Of a stretch of DNA of 64,000 nt, positions 16,573 through 28,891 are shown one piece after another. Origin of the DNA: Sphingomonadales bacterium. Its GTDB lineage: Bacteria > Bacteroidota > Bacteroidia > Flavobacteriales_D > Crocinitomicaceae. The stretch is taken from positions 86,649 to 150,648 of the forward strand of contig VHBC01000004.1 of NCBI GenBank assembly GCA_016872115.1, in the 5' to 3' direction. Below the pieces are notes generated by a model. The model did not search any database and was not told the DNA's origin. It saw only the letters and a list, made by a program, of their open reading frames with translations. Position numbers and translations under genes: made by a program. How positions within the stretch are numbered: position 1 is the first letter of the stretch; the number at the start of each line of letters is the position of its first letter.

Positions 16573-19197
16573 ATGGAGATTGCAAAGACCTACGAGCCAC
16601 AGCACGCACAAGAAAAATGGTACCAATATTGGTTAGAAAAGGGATATTTTCATTCCACTCCTGACCACCGAGAGCCCTACACCATTGTGATTCCCCCGCC
16701 AAACGTCACCGGCGTTTTGCACATGGGTCATATGCTCAACAATACCATTCAAGATGTTTTGGTGCGCCGTGCGCGTATGCTTGGCAAAAATGCGTGTTGG
16801 GTGCCCGGCACAGACCACGCCTCAATTGCTACTGAAGCGAAAGTTGTCCAAAAACTAAAAGCTGAAGGCATCTCCAAAGCAGACCTCACTCGAGAAGAAT
16901 TTTTAGCGCATGCCTTTGAATGGAAAGAAAAGCATGGCGGCATTATCCTCGAACAACTCAAACGCCTAGGTGCTTCTTGCGATTGGGAACGCACGCATTT
17001 TACCATGGACCCCGAGTACTCTGAGTCCGTGATTTCGGTTTTTATTGATCTTTTTGAGAAAGATAAAATTTACCGTGGCATTCGCATGGTCAATTGGGAC
17101 CCAGAAGCCCTTACAGCGCTATCTGATGAAGAAGTCAATTACAAAGAAGTCAATTCGAAGCTTTTCTACGTGCGCTATCAAGTGGTTGGTGCTTCAGATC
17201 AATGGCTCACTATTGCCACAACGCGCCCTGAGACCATTCTCGGCGATACCGCTATTTGCGTGCATCCCGAAGACGAACGCTATGCGCAGCTCGTTGGAAA
17301 AACCGTTATGGTGCCACTCGTTAATAGAGAAATTCCAGTAATTGCCGATGCTTACGTAGATCCTTCATTTGGAACAGGTTGCTTAAAGGTTACCCCGGCT
17401 CATGACCCCAACGACTACGAACTCGGCCAAAAACACAATCTGCCTAGTATAGATTTGTTCAATGACAATGGTACGCTCAACAACAACGGCGCTCAATATG
17501 CGGGCCAGGATCGTTTCGAAGTTCGAAAGGCTATAGAAAAAGAACTTAACGATAAAGGGTTTTTGGTTAAAACCGAAGACATCATCAACAAGGTAGGATT
17601 TTCTGAACGCACCAATGCAGTGATTGAACCGAAATTATCTTTGCAATGGTTTGTTTCCATGAAAGATTTGGCTGCGCCTGCTCTTGAAAACGTCATGAAT
17701 GGCAACATTCAGTTTCACCCGGATAAGTTCAAAAATACGTATCGCCATTGGATGGAAAACGTCAAAGATTGGTGTATCTCGCGTCAGCTTTGGTGGGGGC
17801 ACCGCATACCAGCTTGGTATTACAGCGATCGCCCTTCAGATTACGTGGTTGCCAAAACCCAACAAGAAGCACTTGAATTGGCAAGCCAGAAGGCGGGCAG
17901 GCCAATAAATGCAACCGAATTGCGCCAAGACGAAGACGTGCTCGACACCTGGTTTTCGAGTTGGTTATGGCCCATTTCCGTATTTAATGGACTCACACAG
18001 CCCAACAATCCAGAAATAAAATATTACTACCCAACCAATGACCTCGTAACCGCGCCAGAAATAATGTTTTTTTGGGTGGCCCGAATGGCCATTGCAGGTT
18101 ATGAATACATGGGGCAGCAGCCCTTTAAAAATGTTTACTACACGGGTATTGTACGGGATAAGCTGGGACGTAAAATGTCCAAATCTTTGGGTAATTCCCC
18201 TGATCCAATTGAACTTATTAACCAATACGGCGCCGATGGCGTTCGCGTGGGCATTCTCATTTCGTCTCCGGCTGGCAACGACCTACCATTTGATAGTTCG
18301 CAATGCGAACAAGGCCGAAATTTCACCAATAAAATCTGGAACGCGTATCGCTTGGTTACTTCTTGGGAAGTCCGCGAATTTCAGCAGCCGCTTTCAAGTA
18401 AAGTTGCTGTTGAATGGTTCGACAACCGTTTCAATCAAGTCTTAGCAGAAATCAATGACAATTTTGATAAATTCCGCATCTCAGATGCATTGATGTCCAC
18501 CTATAAACTCGTCTGGGACGACTTCTGTTCGTGGTACCTCGAAATGATCAAGCCGGGCTACCAACAACCTGTTGACCATCAAACCCTGGAGCAAACACTG
18601 GATTTCTTTGAGCGTATTCTCAAAATCATGCATCCGTTCACGCCATTTGTTGCTGAGGAGGTATATCATGCGCTTCGTGAACGCCAAAATGGCGACGACA
18701 TTGTTATTGCCCAATGGCCAACAGCTCATTTTTCAAAGCATGAACCCTTAGCGGCCTTTGCTTTCAATGAAAAAGTGATTACCCAGATACGCAATATTCG
18801 AAAACAAAATAATATTGCCACGAAAGTTCAACTAGAGCTCTACATCAAAGCCCCTTCTGAAAAAGCCAGTGAGGTGGACAGCATCCTGATCAAAATGGGT
18901 AATCTATCGACTTTGCAATATGTCCAAGAGAAGGTTGCTCAGTCAAATAGCTTCATTGTCGATGGTATTGAGTTTTTTATTCCTTTTGGTGAACAAATCG
19001 ACATCGAAGCGGAAAAGAAGAAAATTGAGGAAGAGCTCAATTACGCCAAAGGATTCTTAAAAAGCGTTTACGGTAAACTCCACAACGAAAAATTCATGTC
19101 TGGTGCACCAGAAGCGGTAGTTGCCAATGAAAGAAAAAAAGAAGCCGATGCACTCGCAAAAATTGCCATCCTCGAAGAAAAGTTGGCAAGTCTTTAA
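16573..19197 (+). CDS. valS: Valine--tRNA ligase
   Basis: ValS charges tRNAVal and edits mischarged threonine. The 874-residue protein has the class I signature HMGH (50-53), the CP1 editing domain, KMSKS at about 534-538, an anticodon-binding domain and a C-terminal coiled coil (about 810-874, rich in Glu and Lys). The length is normal. It is convergent with the OmpA-like gene, with 8 bp between them and no intrinsic terminator. Confidence 0.98.
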   Translation: MEIAKTYEPQHAQEKWYQYWLEKGYFHSTPDHREPYTIVIPPPNVTGVLHMGHMLNNTIQDVLVRRARMLGKNACWVPGTDHASIATEAKVVQKLKAEGISKADLTREEFLAHAFEWKEKHGGIILEQLKRLGASCDWERTHFTMDPEYSESVISVFIDLFEKDKIYRGIRMVNWDPEALTALSDEEVNYKEVNSKLFYVRYQVVGASDQWLTIATTRPETILGDTAICVHPEDERYAQLVGKTVMVPLVNREIPVIADAYVDPSFGTGCLKVTPAHDPNDYELGQKHNLPSIDLFNDNGTLNNNGAQYAGQDRFEVRKAIEKELNDKGFLVKTEDIINKVGFSERTNAVIEPKLSLQWFVSMKDLAAPALENVMNGNIQFHPDKFKNTYRHWMENVKDWCISRQLWWGHRIPAWYYSDRPSDYVVAKTQQEALELASQKAGRPINATELRQDEDVLDTWFSSWLWPISVFNGLTQPNNPEIKYYYPTNDLVTAPEIMFFWVARMAIAGYEYMGQQPFKNVYYTGIVRDKLGRKMSKSLGNSPDPIELINQYGADGVRVGILISSPAGNDLPFDSSQCEQGRNFTNKIWNAYRLVTSWEVREFQQPLSSKVAVEWFDNRFNQVLAEINDNFDKFRISDALMSTYKLVWDDFCSWYLEMIKPGYQQPVDHQTLEQTLDFFERILKIMHPFTPFVAEEVYHALRERQNGDDIVIAQWPTAHFSKHEPLAAFAFNEKVITQIRNIRKQNNIATKVQLELYIKAPSEKASEVDSILIKMGNLSTLQYVQEKVAQSNSFIVDGIEFFIPFGEQIDIEAEKKKIEEELNYAKGFLKSVYGKLHNEKFMSGAPEAVVANERKKEADALAKIAILEEKLASL

Positions 19198-19205
19198 ACG
19201 TTAAG

Positions 19206-20033
19206 CTAAATAAAGCGAAAGTCCACACGTCTGTTTTGGCGCTTGCCTTCTTCCGTAGTGTTGTCCGTTACCGGATCGTCTTCGCCTTTATACCGAATAA
19301 CAACGCGGTCTTTAGGTAGTCCATTTTGCTCTAAAAACAACAATAAACTTTCACAACGTTTTTTGGAGAGCACTAAGTTATAAGCTGAAGAGCCATCTGC
19401 ATCGGTGTGTCCAGTAATTTCAATTCTGAGATCAGAATGACTTTTTACCATCCGTATGAGTTCTTTTAAGTAAGCTTCGTGTTCCGCCTTGATTTGCGTT
19501 CGGTCATAGTCAAAGTATATGGGCTTGAATGCAAATTGCAGGAGTTCTTGCTTACGAATCGCTGGAGCAGAGATGCCATCTTTGAGCTCTTGCTCGAAAC
19601 GAAGCAGCCAGTCTTTTGGAAGATAGGGTGTTTTATCCATGCTTAAACTCCCGTTGCTTTTATATGCAACAAGTCGAAAATCGCTCTTATCTGTGGAACC
19701 TTCTAGATATCCATTTTGATTATTGTATTTTAAGGCATAGGTATAAGGTATCAGCGTATATTCTGGTAGGTATTGCCACATGGCCTTCAAAGTGACAAGT
19801 TGCATTTCGTTGTTTGCAAATTTGCCAACTAAAGGATAAATACTTGCACCTTCCTTGTTTTCTATCCTTATTTTTCCATCTACCAAACCGTTGGTAACGT
19901 AAATGTCCATATACACTGGAATTCTATTACTAGCATCGCTTGTAGAAAAGAGCATGCCTTGCCAAAAGCCAGTCATTTTTTGTGACAAAGCGGCACTATT
20001 TAAGAGCAAGAATAACCAAATAAAAAAACGCAT
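19206..20033 (-). CDS. OmpA family protein
   Basis: This 275-residue protein has a signal peptide (about 1-17, AALSQ) and a beta-rich N-terminal domain of about 140 residues starting KMTGFWQGMLF. A C-terminal OmpA peptidoglycan-binding domain covers about 165-275. That domain carries the hallmarks ITGHTDADGSSAYNLVLSKKR and NRRVDFRF. It should sit in the periplasm or outer membrane and bind peptidoglycan. The N-terminal domain is not recognised. It stands alone, convergent with valS and divergent from the glutathione peroxidase gene. Confidence 0.88.
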   Translation of the reverse strand: MRFFIWLFLLLNSAALSQKMTGFWQGMLFSTSDASNRIPVYMDIYVTNGLVDGKIRIENKEGASIYPLVGKFANNEMQLVTLKAMWQYLPEYTLIPYTYALKYNNQNGYLEGSTDKSDFRLVAYKSNGSLSMDKTPYLPKDWLLRFEQELKDGISAPAIRKQELLQFAFKPIYFDYDRTQIKAEHEAYLKELIRMVKSHSDLRIEITGHTDADGSSAYNLVLSKKRCESLLLFLEQNGLPKDRVVIRYKGEDDPVTDNTTEEGKRQNRRVDFRFI

Positions 20034-20114
20034 CCCTAGCTTATTCGTAATTTTGAAAAAATGGTTCCAATTCGAACCATCTTCAATTGCATTTGTTTTA
20101 AATAGAAAAATATT

Positions 20115-20651
20115 ATGAAAATTATTTTATTCACTCTAAGCATCATTCTAATGAGCGTTTTACCTGCCGATTCAAAGAGTATCCACCAATTTAAAGTCAA
20201 AGACATCAACGGTCAATCTTTTGATTTTGCCAGTCTGAAAGGTAAGAAAATAATGGTGGTGAATACAGCATCAAAATGTGGTTTAACTCCTCAATACGAG
20301 CAACTTGAGGAAGTTTATACTAAATACAAGTCCAAGAATTTTGTTATTGTTGGTTTTCCAGCAAACGATTTTATGTCGCAAGAGCCGGGCTCAGACAAAG
20401 AAATTGCACAATTTTGCCTGCAAAACTATGGCGTTAGCTTTCCAATGATGTCAAAAATTTCAGTGAAAGGCAACAACATGCACCCTGTCTATCAATTCCT
20501 TACTCAAAAAGCAAAAAATGGCAAAGAAGACAGTAAAGTGGAATGGAATTTTCAGAAGTATCTTATCGATGAAAACGGCCACCTTGTGCGCGTGGTTTCT
20601 CCTCGTGTATTACCCAATGATCCGAGCATTACAGCTTGGATAGAAAAATAG
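20115..20651 (+). CDS. Glutathione peroxidase family protein (probably thioredoxin-dependent), exported
   Basis: This 178-residue peroxidase of the GPx family reduces hydroperoxides. It has an N-terminal hydrophobic signal (about 1-20), so it likely acts outside the cytoplasm. The peroxidatic Cys55 lies in NTASKCGLT, and the Trp-Asn part of the active site is in VEWNFQKYL. The usual FPCNQF-QEPG loop reads FPANDFMSQEPG: the tetrad Gln is replaced by Asp and the loop Cys by Ala. A second Cys (IAQFC, about 100) could resolve. Function as a peroxidase is likely, reductant unknown. A terminator follows. Confidence 0.9.
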   Translation: MKIILFTLSIILMSVLPADSKSIHQFKVKDINGQSFDFASLKGKKIMVVNTASKCGLTPQYEQLEEVYTKYKSKNFVIVGFPANDFMSQEPGSDKEIAQFCLQNYGVSFPMMSKISVKGNNMHPVYQFLTQKAKNGKEDSKVEWNFQKYLIDENGHLVRVVSPRVLPNDPSITAWIEK

Positions 20652-20702
20652 TGTAAATCGTTGAAATTTTGTTGATAAGTTAAGGCTTTTGAGCCCTTCT
20701 AT

Positions 20703-20729
20703 AGCACCTTTCAAGAGGTGCTTTTTTTT
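20703..20729 (+). terminator. Intrinsic terminator after glutathione peroxidase gene
   Basis: A hairpin with stem AGCACCT / AGGTGCT and a 6-nt loop is followed by a run of T. Confidence 0.8.
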
Positions 20730-20736
20730 ATTTTTG
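20729..20736 (+). promoter_or_regulatory. -7 promoter box for gyrB
   Basis: TATTTTTG is an exact -7 match 39 nt before the gyrB ATG. It overlaps the T-run of the upstream terminator, so the match could be partly by chance. Confidence 0.35.
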
Positions 20737-20751
20737 TTTATACGAAAATAA

Positions 20752-23497
<2,746 letters not shown>

Positions 23498-23520
23498 ATT
23501 GGCGTTTATCTTTAAACACA

Positions 23521-23544
23521 AAAAAACCGCCTCGTGGGCGGTTT
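23521..23544. terminator. Terminator between nuclease gene and gcvH
   Basis: Hairpin AAACCGCC / GGCGGTTT with a 5-nt loop. Six A on the left give a good T-run for gcvH on the minus strand. On the plus strand the T-run is weak. Confidence 0.75.
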
Positions 23545-23567
23545 ATATCGCGATGGTGAAGATTTCT

Positions 23568-23945
23568 TTAGTGCACTTCTTGAGCGTAAGCAGTCGCATC
23601 TAACAAAGTATCATATTCTGAAGCATTTGATACGCGTACTTTGACCATCCAGCCCTCACCGTAAGGATCATTATTTACCAGTTCTGGGTTGGCCTCCAAG
23701 GCCACGTTGAATTCAATGATTTTACCACTCATTGGCAAGAATAAATCAGAAACAGTTTTAACGGCCTCTACACTTCCAAAAACTTCTTCTTGAGCCATTG
23801 TCTCACCAACGGTTTCTACTTCTACATAAACGATATCGCCGAGTTCGCTTTGGGCGAAAGCTGTGATGCCAATGGTGGCGATGTTGCCATCTAGTTTAAC
23901 CCATTCGTGGTCTTTCGTGTACTTAAGTTCTGCAGGAATATTCAT
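23568..23945 (-). CDS. gcvH: Glycine cleavage system H protein
   Basis: GcvH is the lipoyl carrier that shuttles the aminomethyl group between the P, T and L proteins of glycine cleavage. The 125-residue product has the normal length and the lipoylation site Lys63 in [11 protein letters not shown]. GcvP and GcvT are not in the window. It is a single-gene unit with a -7 box 17 nt upstream and a terminator downstream. Confidence 0.97.
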   Translation of the reverse strand: MNIPAELKYTKDHEWVKLDGNIATIGITAFAQSELGDIVYVEVETVGETMAQEEVFGSVEAVKTVSDLFLPMSGKIIEFNVALEANPELVNNDPYGEGWMVKVRVSNASEYDTLLDATAYAQEVH

Positions 23946-23962
23946 GTTTCATTGATTTGTAA

Positions 23963-23970
23963 CAAATGTA
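23963..23970 (-). promoter_or_regulatory. -7 promoter box for gcvH
   Basis: On the minus strand this reads TACATTTG, an exact match 17 nt before the gcvH ATG. A TTG (23998-24000) is too far away to be a normal -33 box. Confidence 0.45.
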
Positions 23971-24026
23971 AGCATTTTGACTTAATCATCATGCGGACAA
24001 ACCTTTTCTTTCCTTTTGAGAATGCT

Positions 24027-24034
24027 TAACTTTG
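24027..24034 (+). promoter_or_regulatory. -7 promoter box for prfB, leaderless spacing
   Basis: TAACTTTG is an exact -7 match that ends 4 nt before the prfB ATG. Transcription would start at or next to the AUG. No -33 TTG is seen at normal spacing. Confidence 0.45.
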
Positions 24035-24038
24035 TCAT

Positions 24039-25121
24039 ATGACTTCTGAACAGTATAAAGCCCTTCAAGCCCGCCTTTCCACCATTCAAGCGTTTTTAAA
24101 AATCGACGAAAAACGACTGCAGTTAAAAGAAGAGGAGCTAAAGACCCAAGACCCCTCCTTTTGGGATGATCCCAAAAAAGCAGAAGAAAAAATGAAACAA
24201 ATCCGAGGGCTTAAATTTTGGGTTGAAACCTTTGACCGCACGGCGAGCGCAGTCGCAGATCTGGATGTACTGATCGAATTTGTTCGCGAAGGTATGGCTG
24301 AAGAAGCTGAGCTCAATGAGCAATTTGCCAAGCTACTAGAAGAAATTGAAGAACTTGAGCTTAAAAATATGCTCTCCAACGAGGAAGATAGCCTTTCAGC
24401 GGTACTTCAGATTACTGCCGGCGCAGGTGGCACCGAAAGTTGTGACTGGGCCAGTATGCTGATGCGCATGTACCTCATGTGGGGTCAAAAACACGGCTAC
24501 AAAATCACAGAATTGAACTTCCAAGAAGGCGATGTCGCTGGAGTCAAGACGGTTACCCTCGAATTTGAAGGTGAATTTGCTTTTGGTTACCTCAAAGGTG
24601 AAAATGGCGTTCATCGTTTGGTGCGCATCTCGCCCTTTGACTCCAATGCCAAGCGTCACACTAGTTTTGTTTCCGTCTATGTTTATCCACTTGTCGATGA
24701 TCAAATAGAGATTCAGATCAATCCTGCAGATATCATATGGGAAACCTTTCGTTCGGGCGGAGCAGGTGGCCAAAATGTCAATAAAGTAGAAACAGCGGTT
24801 CGTCTACGACACGCACCTTCTGGAATCATCATAGAAAACTCTGAATCGCGGTCCCAATTGGCCAATAAAGAGAAGGCGATGCAACTATTGCGCTCTCAGC
24901 TCTATGAATTAGAATTGCGCGAGCGTATGGAAAAGCGAAATGAAATTGAGGCCGGTAAAAAGAAAATCGAGTGGGGGAGTCAGATCCGAAATTACGTTAT
25001 GCACCCATATAAACTTGTAAAAGATGTACGCACAGGCACCGAAACCGGTGATGTCGACGCCGTAATGGATGGTGCATTGGATCCCTTCTTAAAAGCGTTT
25101 CTAATGCAATATGGTGGCTAA
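24039..25121 (+). CDS. prfB: Peptide chain release factor 2
   Basis: RF2 ends translation at UAA and UGA codons. The 360-residue protein has the stop-codon tripeptide SPF (198-200) that defines RF2 rather than RF1, and the catalytic GGQ (243-245). Unlike prfB of E. coli and many other bacteria, the reading frame is continuous: the segment that aligns with the in-frame UGA frameshift site reads TTT TTA AAA ATC GAC. The usual autoregulation by frameshifting is therefore absent. Its stop codon abuts the stop codon of the convergent murF with no base between them. Confidence 0.96.
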   Translation: MTSEQYKALQARLSTIQAFLKIDEKRLQLKEEELKTQDPSFWDDPKKAEEKMKQIRGLKFWVETFDRTASAVADLDVLIEFVREGMAEEAELNEQFAKLLEEIEELELKNMLSNEEDSLSAVLQITAGAGGTESCDWASMLMRMYLMWGQKHGYKITELNFQEGDVAGVKTVTLEFEGEFAFGYLKGENGVHRLVRISPFDSNAKRHTSFVSVYVYPLVDDQIEIQINPADIIWETFRSGGAGGQNVNKVETAVRLRHAPSGIIIENSESRSQLANKEKAMQLLRSQLYELELRERMEKRNEIEAGKKKIEWGSQIRNYVMHPYKLVKDVRTGTETGDVDAVMDGALDPFLKAFLMQYGG

Positions 25122-26396
25122 CTAGAGGCAGTCAATCAGCTGCTCTAGCGCAATACTCCTTGACCCTTTTAATAAAACTAATTTATTCTGGAGCGGATTC
25201 TTTAACATTGCCGATTTTAATTGGGCAGTCGTTTCGAAACCAGAAGGGTTGAGTTCCTTGAATATGGGCCCAACTGTCAGAAACTGAATGCTATTTTCCG
25301 TCAAAAAATCTAGAACTTTTTGATGTTCCATAGGGCCATCGTTTCCAAGTTCGAGCATGTCACCTAGAATCACAATTTTTGAGTCGTGGGCAATTTCAAC
25401 AAAGGAATTCAGCGCACTTAGCATACTCGAAGGATTCGCGTTGTAGCAATCTACAATGAGTGTGTTGTTGTTGGTTTGCTGGACCTGTGAGCGTTTGTTT
25501 GATGGTACATAAGAAGCAATGGCCAGATTCATCTGTTCAGGGCTGACGCCAAAATGAGCGCCAACACAAAGTGCTGCTAAAAAATTGTAAAAATTGTATT
25601 TTCCAATCATTTGTGTGTCAACGACTTCGGATTGATACGCGTCTAGTTGCCAAGACAAATGAACGAAAGGGTCGAGATACGCTAATTTACCTTTGAGCGC
25701 GCCATTTTCTTGTCCGAAAGTTGAAAGTAATTGCGTTCTGGCACTTGCAGCCTCCATTAAAATAGGATCATCGGCATTAACAAATAAAATACCTTTATTT
25801 GCAGTTACATGATCGAATAATTCGGTTTTGGTTCGTAGAACACCTTCAAAGTCGCCGAATCCTTCTAGGTGGGCTTTACCCACGTTGGTAATCAAGCCGT
25901 GTGTTGGGTTTGCTATCTGACAAAGTTCATCAATGTCAAGCAATTTGTTGGCACCCATTTCAATAATTGCTATTTCATGTGAACTATTGAGTTGGAGTAG
26001 GGTTAGGGGCACGCCAATTTGGTTATTGAGATTACCTTGTGTACAGAGCACATTATATTTGGTTTGCAGCAAGCAATTGAGTAATTCTTTTGTGCTAGTT
26101 TTTCCATTGCTACCCGTAATGGCAATGACGGGTATCGTAAAACGCATCCGATGTGTGCGTGCTAATTGTTGTAAAAAATGCAGTCCATTTTCCACAAGAA
26201 AAATATGTTCACCTTTGGCAAATTCTGTTTCGTCGACTATGGCATATTTGGCACCTTTGTCAAGTGCTTGTTGTGCAAATTTATTCCCATTGAAATGTTC
26301 ACCTTTGAGCGCAATGTACATGCAACCAGGGGTAATTTGGCGACTATCGGTACTGATACCATTGCAGTCATCCAAAAGAGTAAGCCATTTTTCCAT
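25122..26396 (-). CDS. murF: UDP-N-acetylmuramoyl-tripeptide--D-alanyl-D-alanine ligase
   Basis: MurF adds D-Ala-D-Ala to complete the peptidoglycan precursor pentapeptide in the cytoplasm. The 424-residue product has the N-terminal Mur ligase domain, the ATP motif TGSNGKTS (94-101) and the C-terminal ligase domain with LGDMLELG. A TTG five codons upstream is possible, but the ATG at 26396 fits better. An intrinsic terminator sits between gldJ and murF, with its T-run ending 13 nt before the ATG. A one-mismatch -7 box (26401-26408) lies 4 nt from the ATG and may let murF be transcribed on its own. From memory, gldJ-murF order also occurs in Flavobacterium. Confidence 0.95.
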   Translation of the reverse strand: MEKWLTLLDDCNGISTDSRQITPGCMYIALKGEHFNGNKFAQQALDKGAKYAIVDETEFAKGEHIFLVENGLHFLQQLARTHRMRFTIPVIAITGSNGKTSTKELLNCLLQTKYNVLCTQGNLNNQIGVPLTLLQLNSSHEIAIIEMGANKLLDIDELCQIANPTHGLITNVGKAHLEGFGDFEGVLRTKTELFDHVTANKGILFVNADDPILMEAASARTQLLSTFGQENGALKGKLAYLDPFVHLSWQLDAYQSEVVDTQMIGKYNFYNFLAALCVGAHFGVSPEQMNLAIASYVPSNKRSQVQQTNNNTLIVDCYNANPSSMLSALNSFVEIAHDSKIVILGDMLELGNDGPMEHQKVLDFLTENSIQFLTVGPIFKELNPSGFETTAQLKSAMLKNPLQNKLVLLKGSRSIALEQLIDCL

Positions 26397-26400
26397 AGCA

Positions 26401-26408
26401 CAAAGTTG
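26401..26408 (-). promoter_or_regulatory. Possible -7 box for murF, leaderless spacing
   Basis: On the minus strand this reads CAACTTTG, one mismatch from TAnnTTTG, 4 nt before the murF ATG. It follows the gldJ terminator directly. Confidence 0.3.
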
Positions 26409-26409
26409 C

Positions 26410-26438
26410 AAAAAAAAAGCCCGATTCGTCGGGCTTTT
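26410..26438 (-). terminator. Intrinsic terminator (or attenuator) between gldJ and murF
   Basis: A hairpin with stem GCCCGA / TCGGGC and a 4-nt loop, flanked by four T on one side and nine A on the other. On the minus strand it ends in a nine-T run. It follows gldJ by 18 bp and its T-run ends 13 nt before the murF ATG. Confidence 0.8.
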
Positions 26439-26456
26439 GTAAGAACTTTTCAGCGC

Positions 26457-28844
26457 TTATTCTTTGATATCTGGTCTGCGAGAGCTGCCGATTCGGTCCA
26501 TTGCACAACGGAAACCAATGGTAGCGGTTGCTTTGTCTTCGTCGAGGAAGCGTCGGTTTCCTACAGACAACCAGTAAGCGCGGTCTGCCCAAGAACCACC
26601 TTTGTAAACACGGCTCTTGTCAGAGACTAGGGTTGTAGGCCAACCTGATTTGCCAGCGTTGATTTGCTCATAACCTAAGTTGTTGTTCTCGTGCTCGCTT
26701 TGATACATGACAAGCTTGGGATCGCGTAGGCCGCTATTGATCTCTTCTTTGCGATTAGAATTGTTGTAATAAATAGAAGATTCTAAGTCACCATCGAGGT
26801 AGTCGATGTAATCATCTTTGCGGTAGTTCAAACGACCTGCGTTTTCTTCTACAGTGACATCTCTCCAACGTTGGCTACCTTTTGTGGTAGTAATGAATTC
26901 GCTTAGTCCGTTGCGTAAAGTCATGATCCAGGTAGTGATGGTAGGATCTGAACTGTAAGATAAGAATTTGCGTTCGAGGTACTCACGGCTGAAGAGTGCG
27001 GTATCGATACCTAAGTAGGCAGTTGGTTGTTCGTAGTCAAAAGCCAAGGCTATGAGCTCGAGAAGGTCTTGTTTTTTCGCACCTTCTTGGATTTCATTAG
27101 GAAGGTCTTTATTAAACAATACGCGCTCAATGTATGCAGATGCAGCAATTGTGCGTCCTTGATTGTGTAGTGTAATTGCGGTATCTAGCAACATGTTGAG
27201 TGTGTCTAAAAACTCGAATTGCATGCGCTCTTGCGACGTGAATTGTGAGTTGTTAGAGATGTAATAGTTTGATGGCGCATTGAACTGGTATTTACGCGCA
27301 TCTTGCTTTGCGTAAACACGAGAGTTCATTGGGTTGTTGTTTACTGAACCTGATTTAGGCGCATTTTGTGCGCCAGAGGTGTCGGTTAATCTAGCACTTG
27401 TGTCTTTGGAAGTGCTTTTGCCTGACATATTAGATTGGTAGTTGGCACCTGCGTCTTGAGCGTATTTTTTGTTGGCGTGCGCCAAATATTTTACACGTGC
27501 AAATTCGTTAACGAATTCTTTCATGCCGTACACATCGTAGATGTTTTCGTTGGCTTTAACAGGTTTGTCGTAAAGACCGTTCGGAACCAAAAGTTGGGTT
27601 TGAAATTTATTGCCACGGAAAGGCATGAAACCTTCTGCAACCTCTGAGGTCAATGGACGGTACACATCCATGACCCATTCAGAAACGTTACCAGCCATAT
27701 GGTACAGACCGTAGTCATTCGGCCAAAATGCATCGACGCGGTCTGTGATGTCAGCACCATCGTTTAAACGACCTGCAACACCCATCATGTCGCCTTTTCC
27801 GCGCATGAAGTTCGCTTGAATAGCTCCGGCCCATTGTTCTTCTTCTTGACGAACGTAGTGGCCATCCCAAGGATAAATGCGACGGTCGTTTATGTTCTCC
27901 GAACCTTCGTCGAGATTTCCAATAAGGCCAAGTGCAGCGAATTCCCATTCTGCTTCAGTTGGTAGGCGGTAAGATGGCAATAAGATACCGTCTTCCATTT
28001 TAACCGGACGCGTACCTAAACGGCCGTTGTCCATATCGGCATAAATTGGGTCGTAGTTTTCTAGTTGATAAGGATCGCGTGGTTTTGGACGTTTGTTTTT
28101 GTCCGTTGGCGCCTTCGGCTTGCTGTCTTTGTTCAAAACGTAACCACCTTCTGACTCAATGGTGTAGTTACCATTCAAATAGTTTTCAGTAGAGAACATG
28201 TTTTGAGGAACAGAAGCGTATTTTTTGTCGTAGTCAGATTTGTTGGCTGCACCAACATCTGCACTTCCTTCATCGGCAAAGTGCCATTTCAAAATACCTT
28301 CGCGAACAAGAATAGCTTCATTGACACGATCAGTACGCCATTTACAGAAATCGTTGGCTTGAAGCCAAGATACACCAACTACAGGATAGTCTCTGTAAGA
28401 AGGATGTCGTAAATAATAGTTTACGTATTTTTCGCGGTATCCAAGGGCAGTTCTCCAGGCAAGGGTGTCTGGCAAACATTTTTTGTAGACATGCGGGTAT
28501 GTTTTGTAGTAAACACGACGCATCCAGTACATATATTCTAACCAATGGAAGTTGGTAACCTCTGTACGGTCCATGTAAAAAGAGGCCACCGTTACTCTTG
28601 ATGCGCGTGCGTTCCAATCGGACATAACGTCTTGTTCAGTCCGACCCATGGTAAAGGTACCGCCTTCGATCATTACTAATCCTGGGCCTGTTTCTTGCTC
28701 TCGGGCATCGAATTTTTCAAAACCACCATTTTTGTAGTTATTGAATTCCCAACCAGTTGCAGAAGAGCGCTCTTTAGAACACGAAGACAACACCAACATA
28801 CCTGTTAGTGTTATCCCAAAGATGTTTTGAATCAATCGCTTCAT
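26457..28844 (-). CDS. gldJ: Gliding motility / T9SS lipoprotein GldJ (with extra internal segment)
   Basis: GldJ is an outer-membrane lipoprotein needed for gliding and for stable type IX secretion machinery. This 795-residue protein has a lipobox (LSSC, Cys22) and a formylglycine-generating-enzyme-like (FGE-sulfatase) fold. That fold starts at GGTFTMG (61-67) and includes RLPTEAEWEFAALG (293-306), NVSEWVMDV (386-394), and the closing KGGSWADRAYWLSVG and IGFRCAM (748-782). GldJ of Flavobacterium johnsoniae is, from memory, about 560 residues. The surplus is a segment at about 440-710, part low-complexity (Ser, Asn, Lys) and part helical. It lies downstream of the PorP-like gene and upstream of murF. 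GldK is the main alternative, but the ATGW N-terminus and location favour GldJ. Confidence 0.9.
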   Translation of the reverse strand: MKRLIQNIFGITLTGMLVLSSCSKERSSATGWEFNNYKNGGFEKFDAREQETGPGLVMIEGGTFTMGRTEQDVMSDWNARASRVTVASFYMDRTEVTNFHWLEYMYWMRRVYYKTYPHVYKKCLPDTLAWRTALGYREKYVNYYLRHPSYRDYPVVGVSWLQANDFCKWRTDRVNEAILVREGILKWHFADEGSADVGAANKSDYDKKYASVPQNMFSTENYLNGNYTIESEGGYVLNKDSKPKAPTDKNKRPKPRDPYQLENYDPIYADMDNGRLGTRPVKMEDGILLPSYRLPTEAEWEFAALGLIGNLDEGSENINDRRIYPWDGHYVRQEEEQWAGAIQANFMRGKGDMMGVAGRLNDGADITDRVDAFWPNDYGLYHMAGNVSEWVMDVYRPLTSEVAEGFMPFRGNKFQTQLLVPNGLYDKPVKANENIYDVYGMKEFVNEFARVKYLAHANKKYAQDAGANYQSNMSGKSTSKDTSARLTDTSGAQNAPKSGSVNNNPMNSRVYAKQDARKYQFNAPSNYYISNNSQFTSQERMQFEFLDTLNMLLDTAITLHNQGRTIAASAYIERVLFNKDLPNEIQEGAKKQDLLELIALAFDYEQPTAYLGIDTALFSREYLERKFLSYSSDPTITTWIMTLRNGLSEFITTTKGSQRWRDVTVEENAGRLNYRKDDYIDYLDGDLESSIYYNNSNRKEEINSGLRDPKLVMYQSEHENNNLGYEQINAGKSGWPTTLVSDKSRVYKGGSWADRAYWLSVGNRRFLDEDKATATIGFRCAMDRIGSSRRPDIKE

Positions 28845-28891
28845 ATAGTTTGCGTTTATAACGTAAAGTTCGTTTAGTTCAATTGGTTACA

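Noticed and set aside
20041..20114. Gap between the OmpA-like and glutathione peroxidase genes as a promoter region
   Set aside because: No exact TAnnTTTG box on either strand; TTGCATTTG is present but lacks the TA, so no promoter is called.
26178..26630. Open frame of 150 codons spanning the murF-gldJ junction on the plus strand
   Set aside because: It is antisense to both genes and crosses the terminator; no family similarity is seen.
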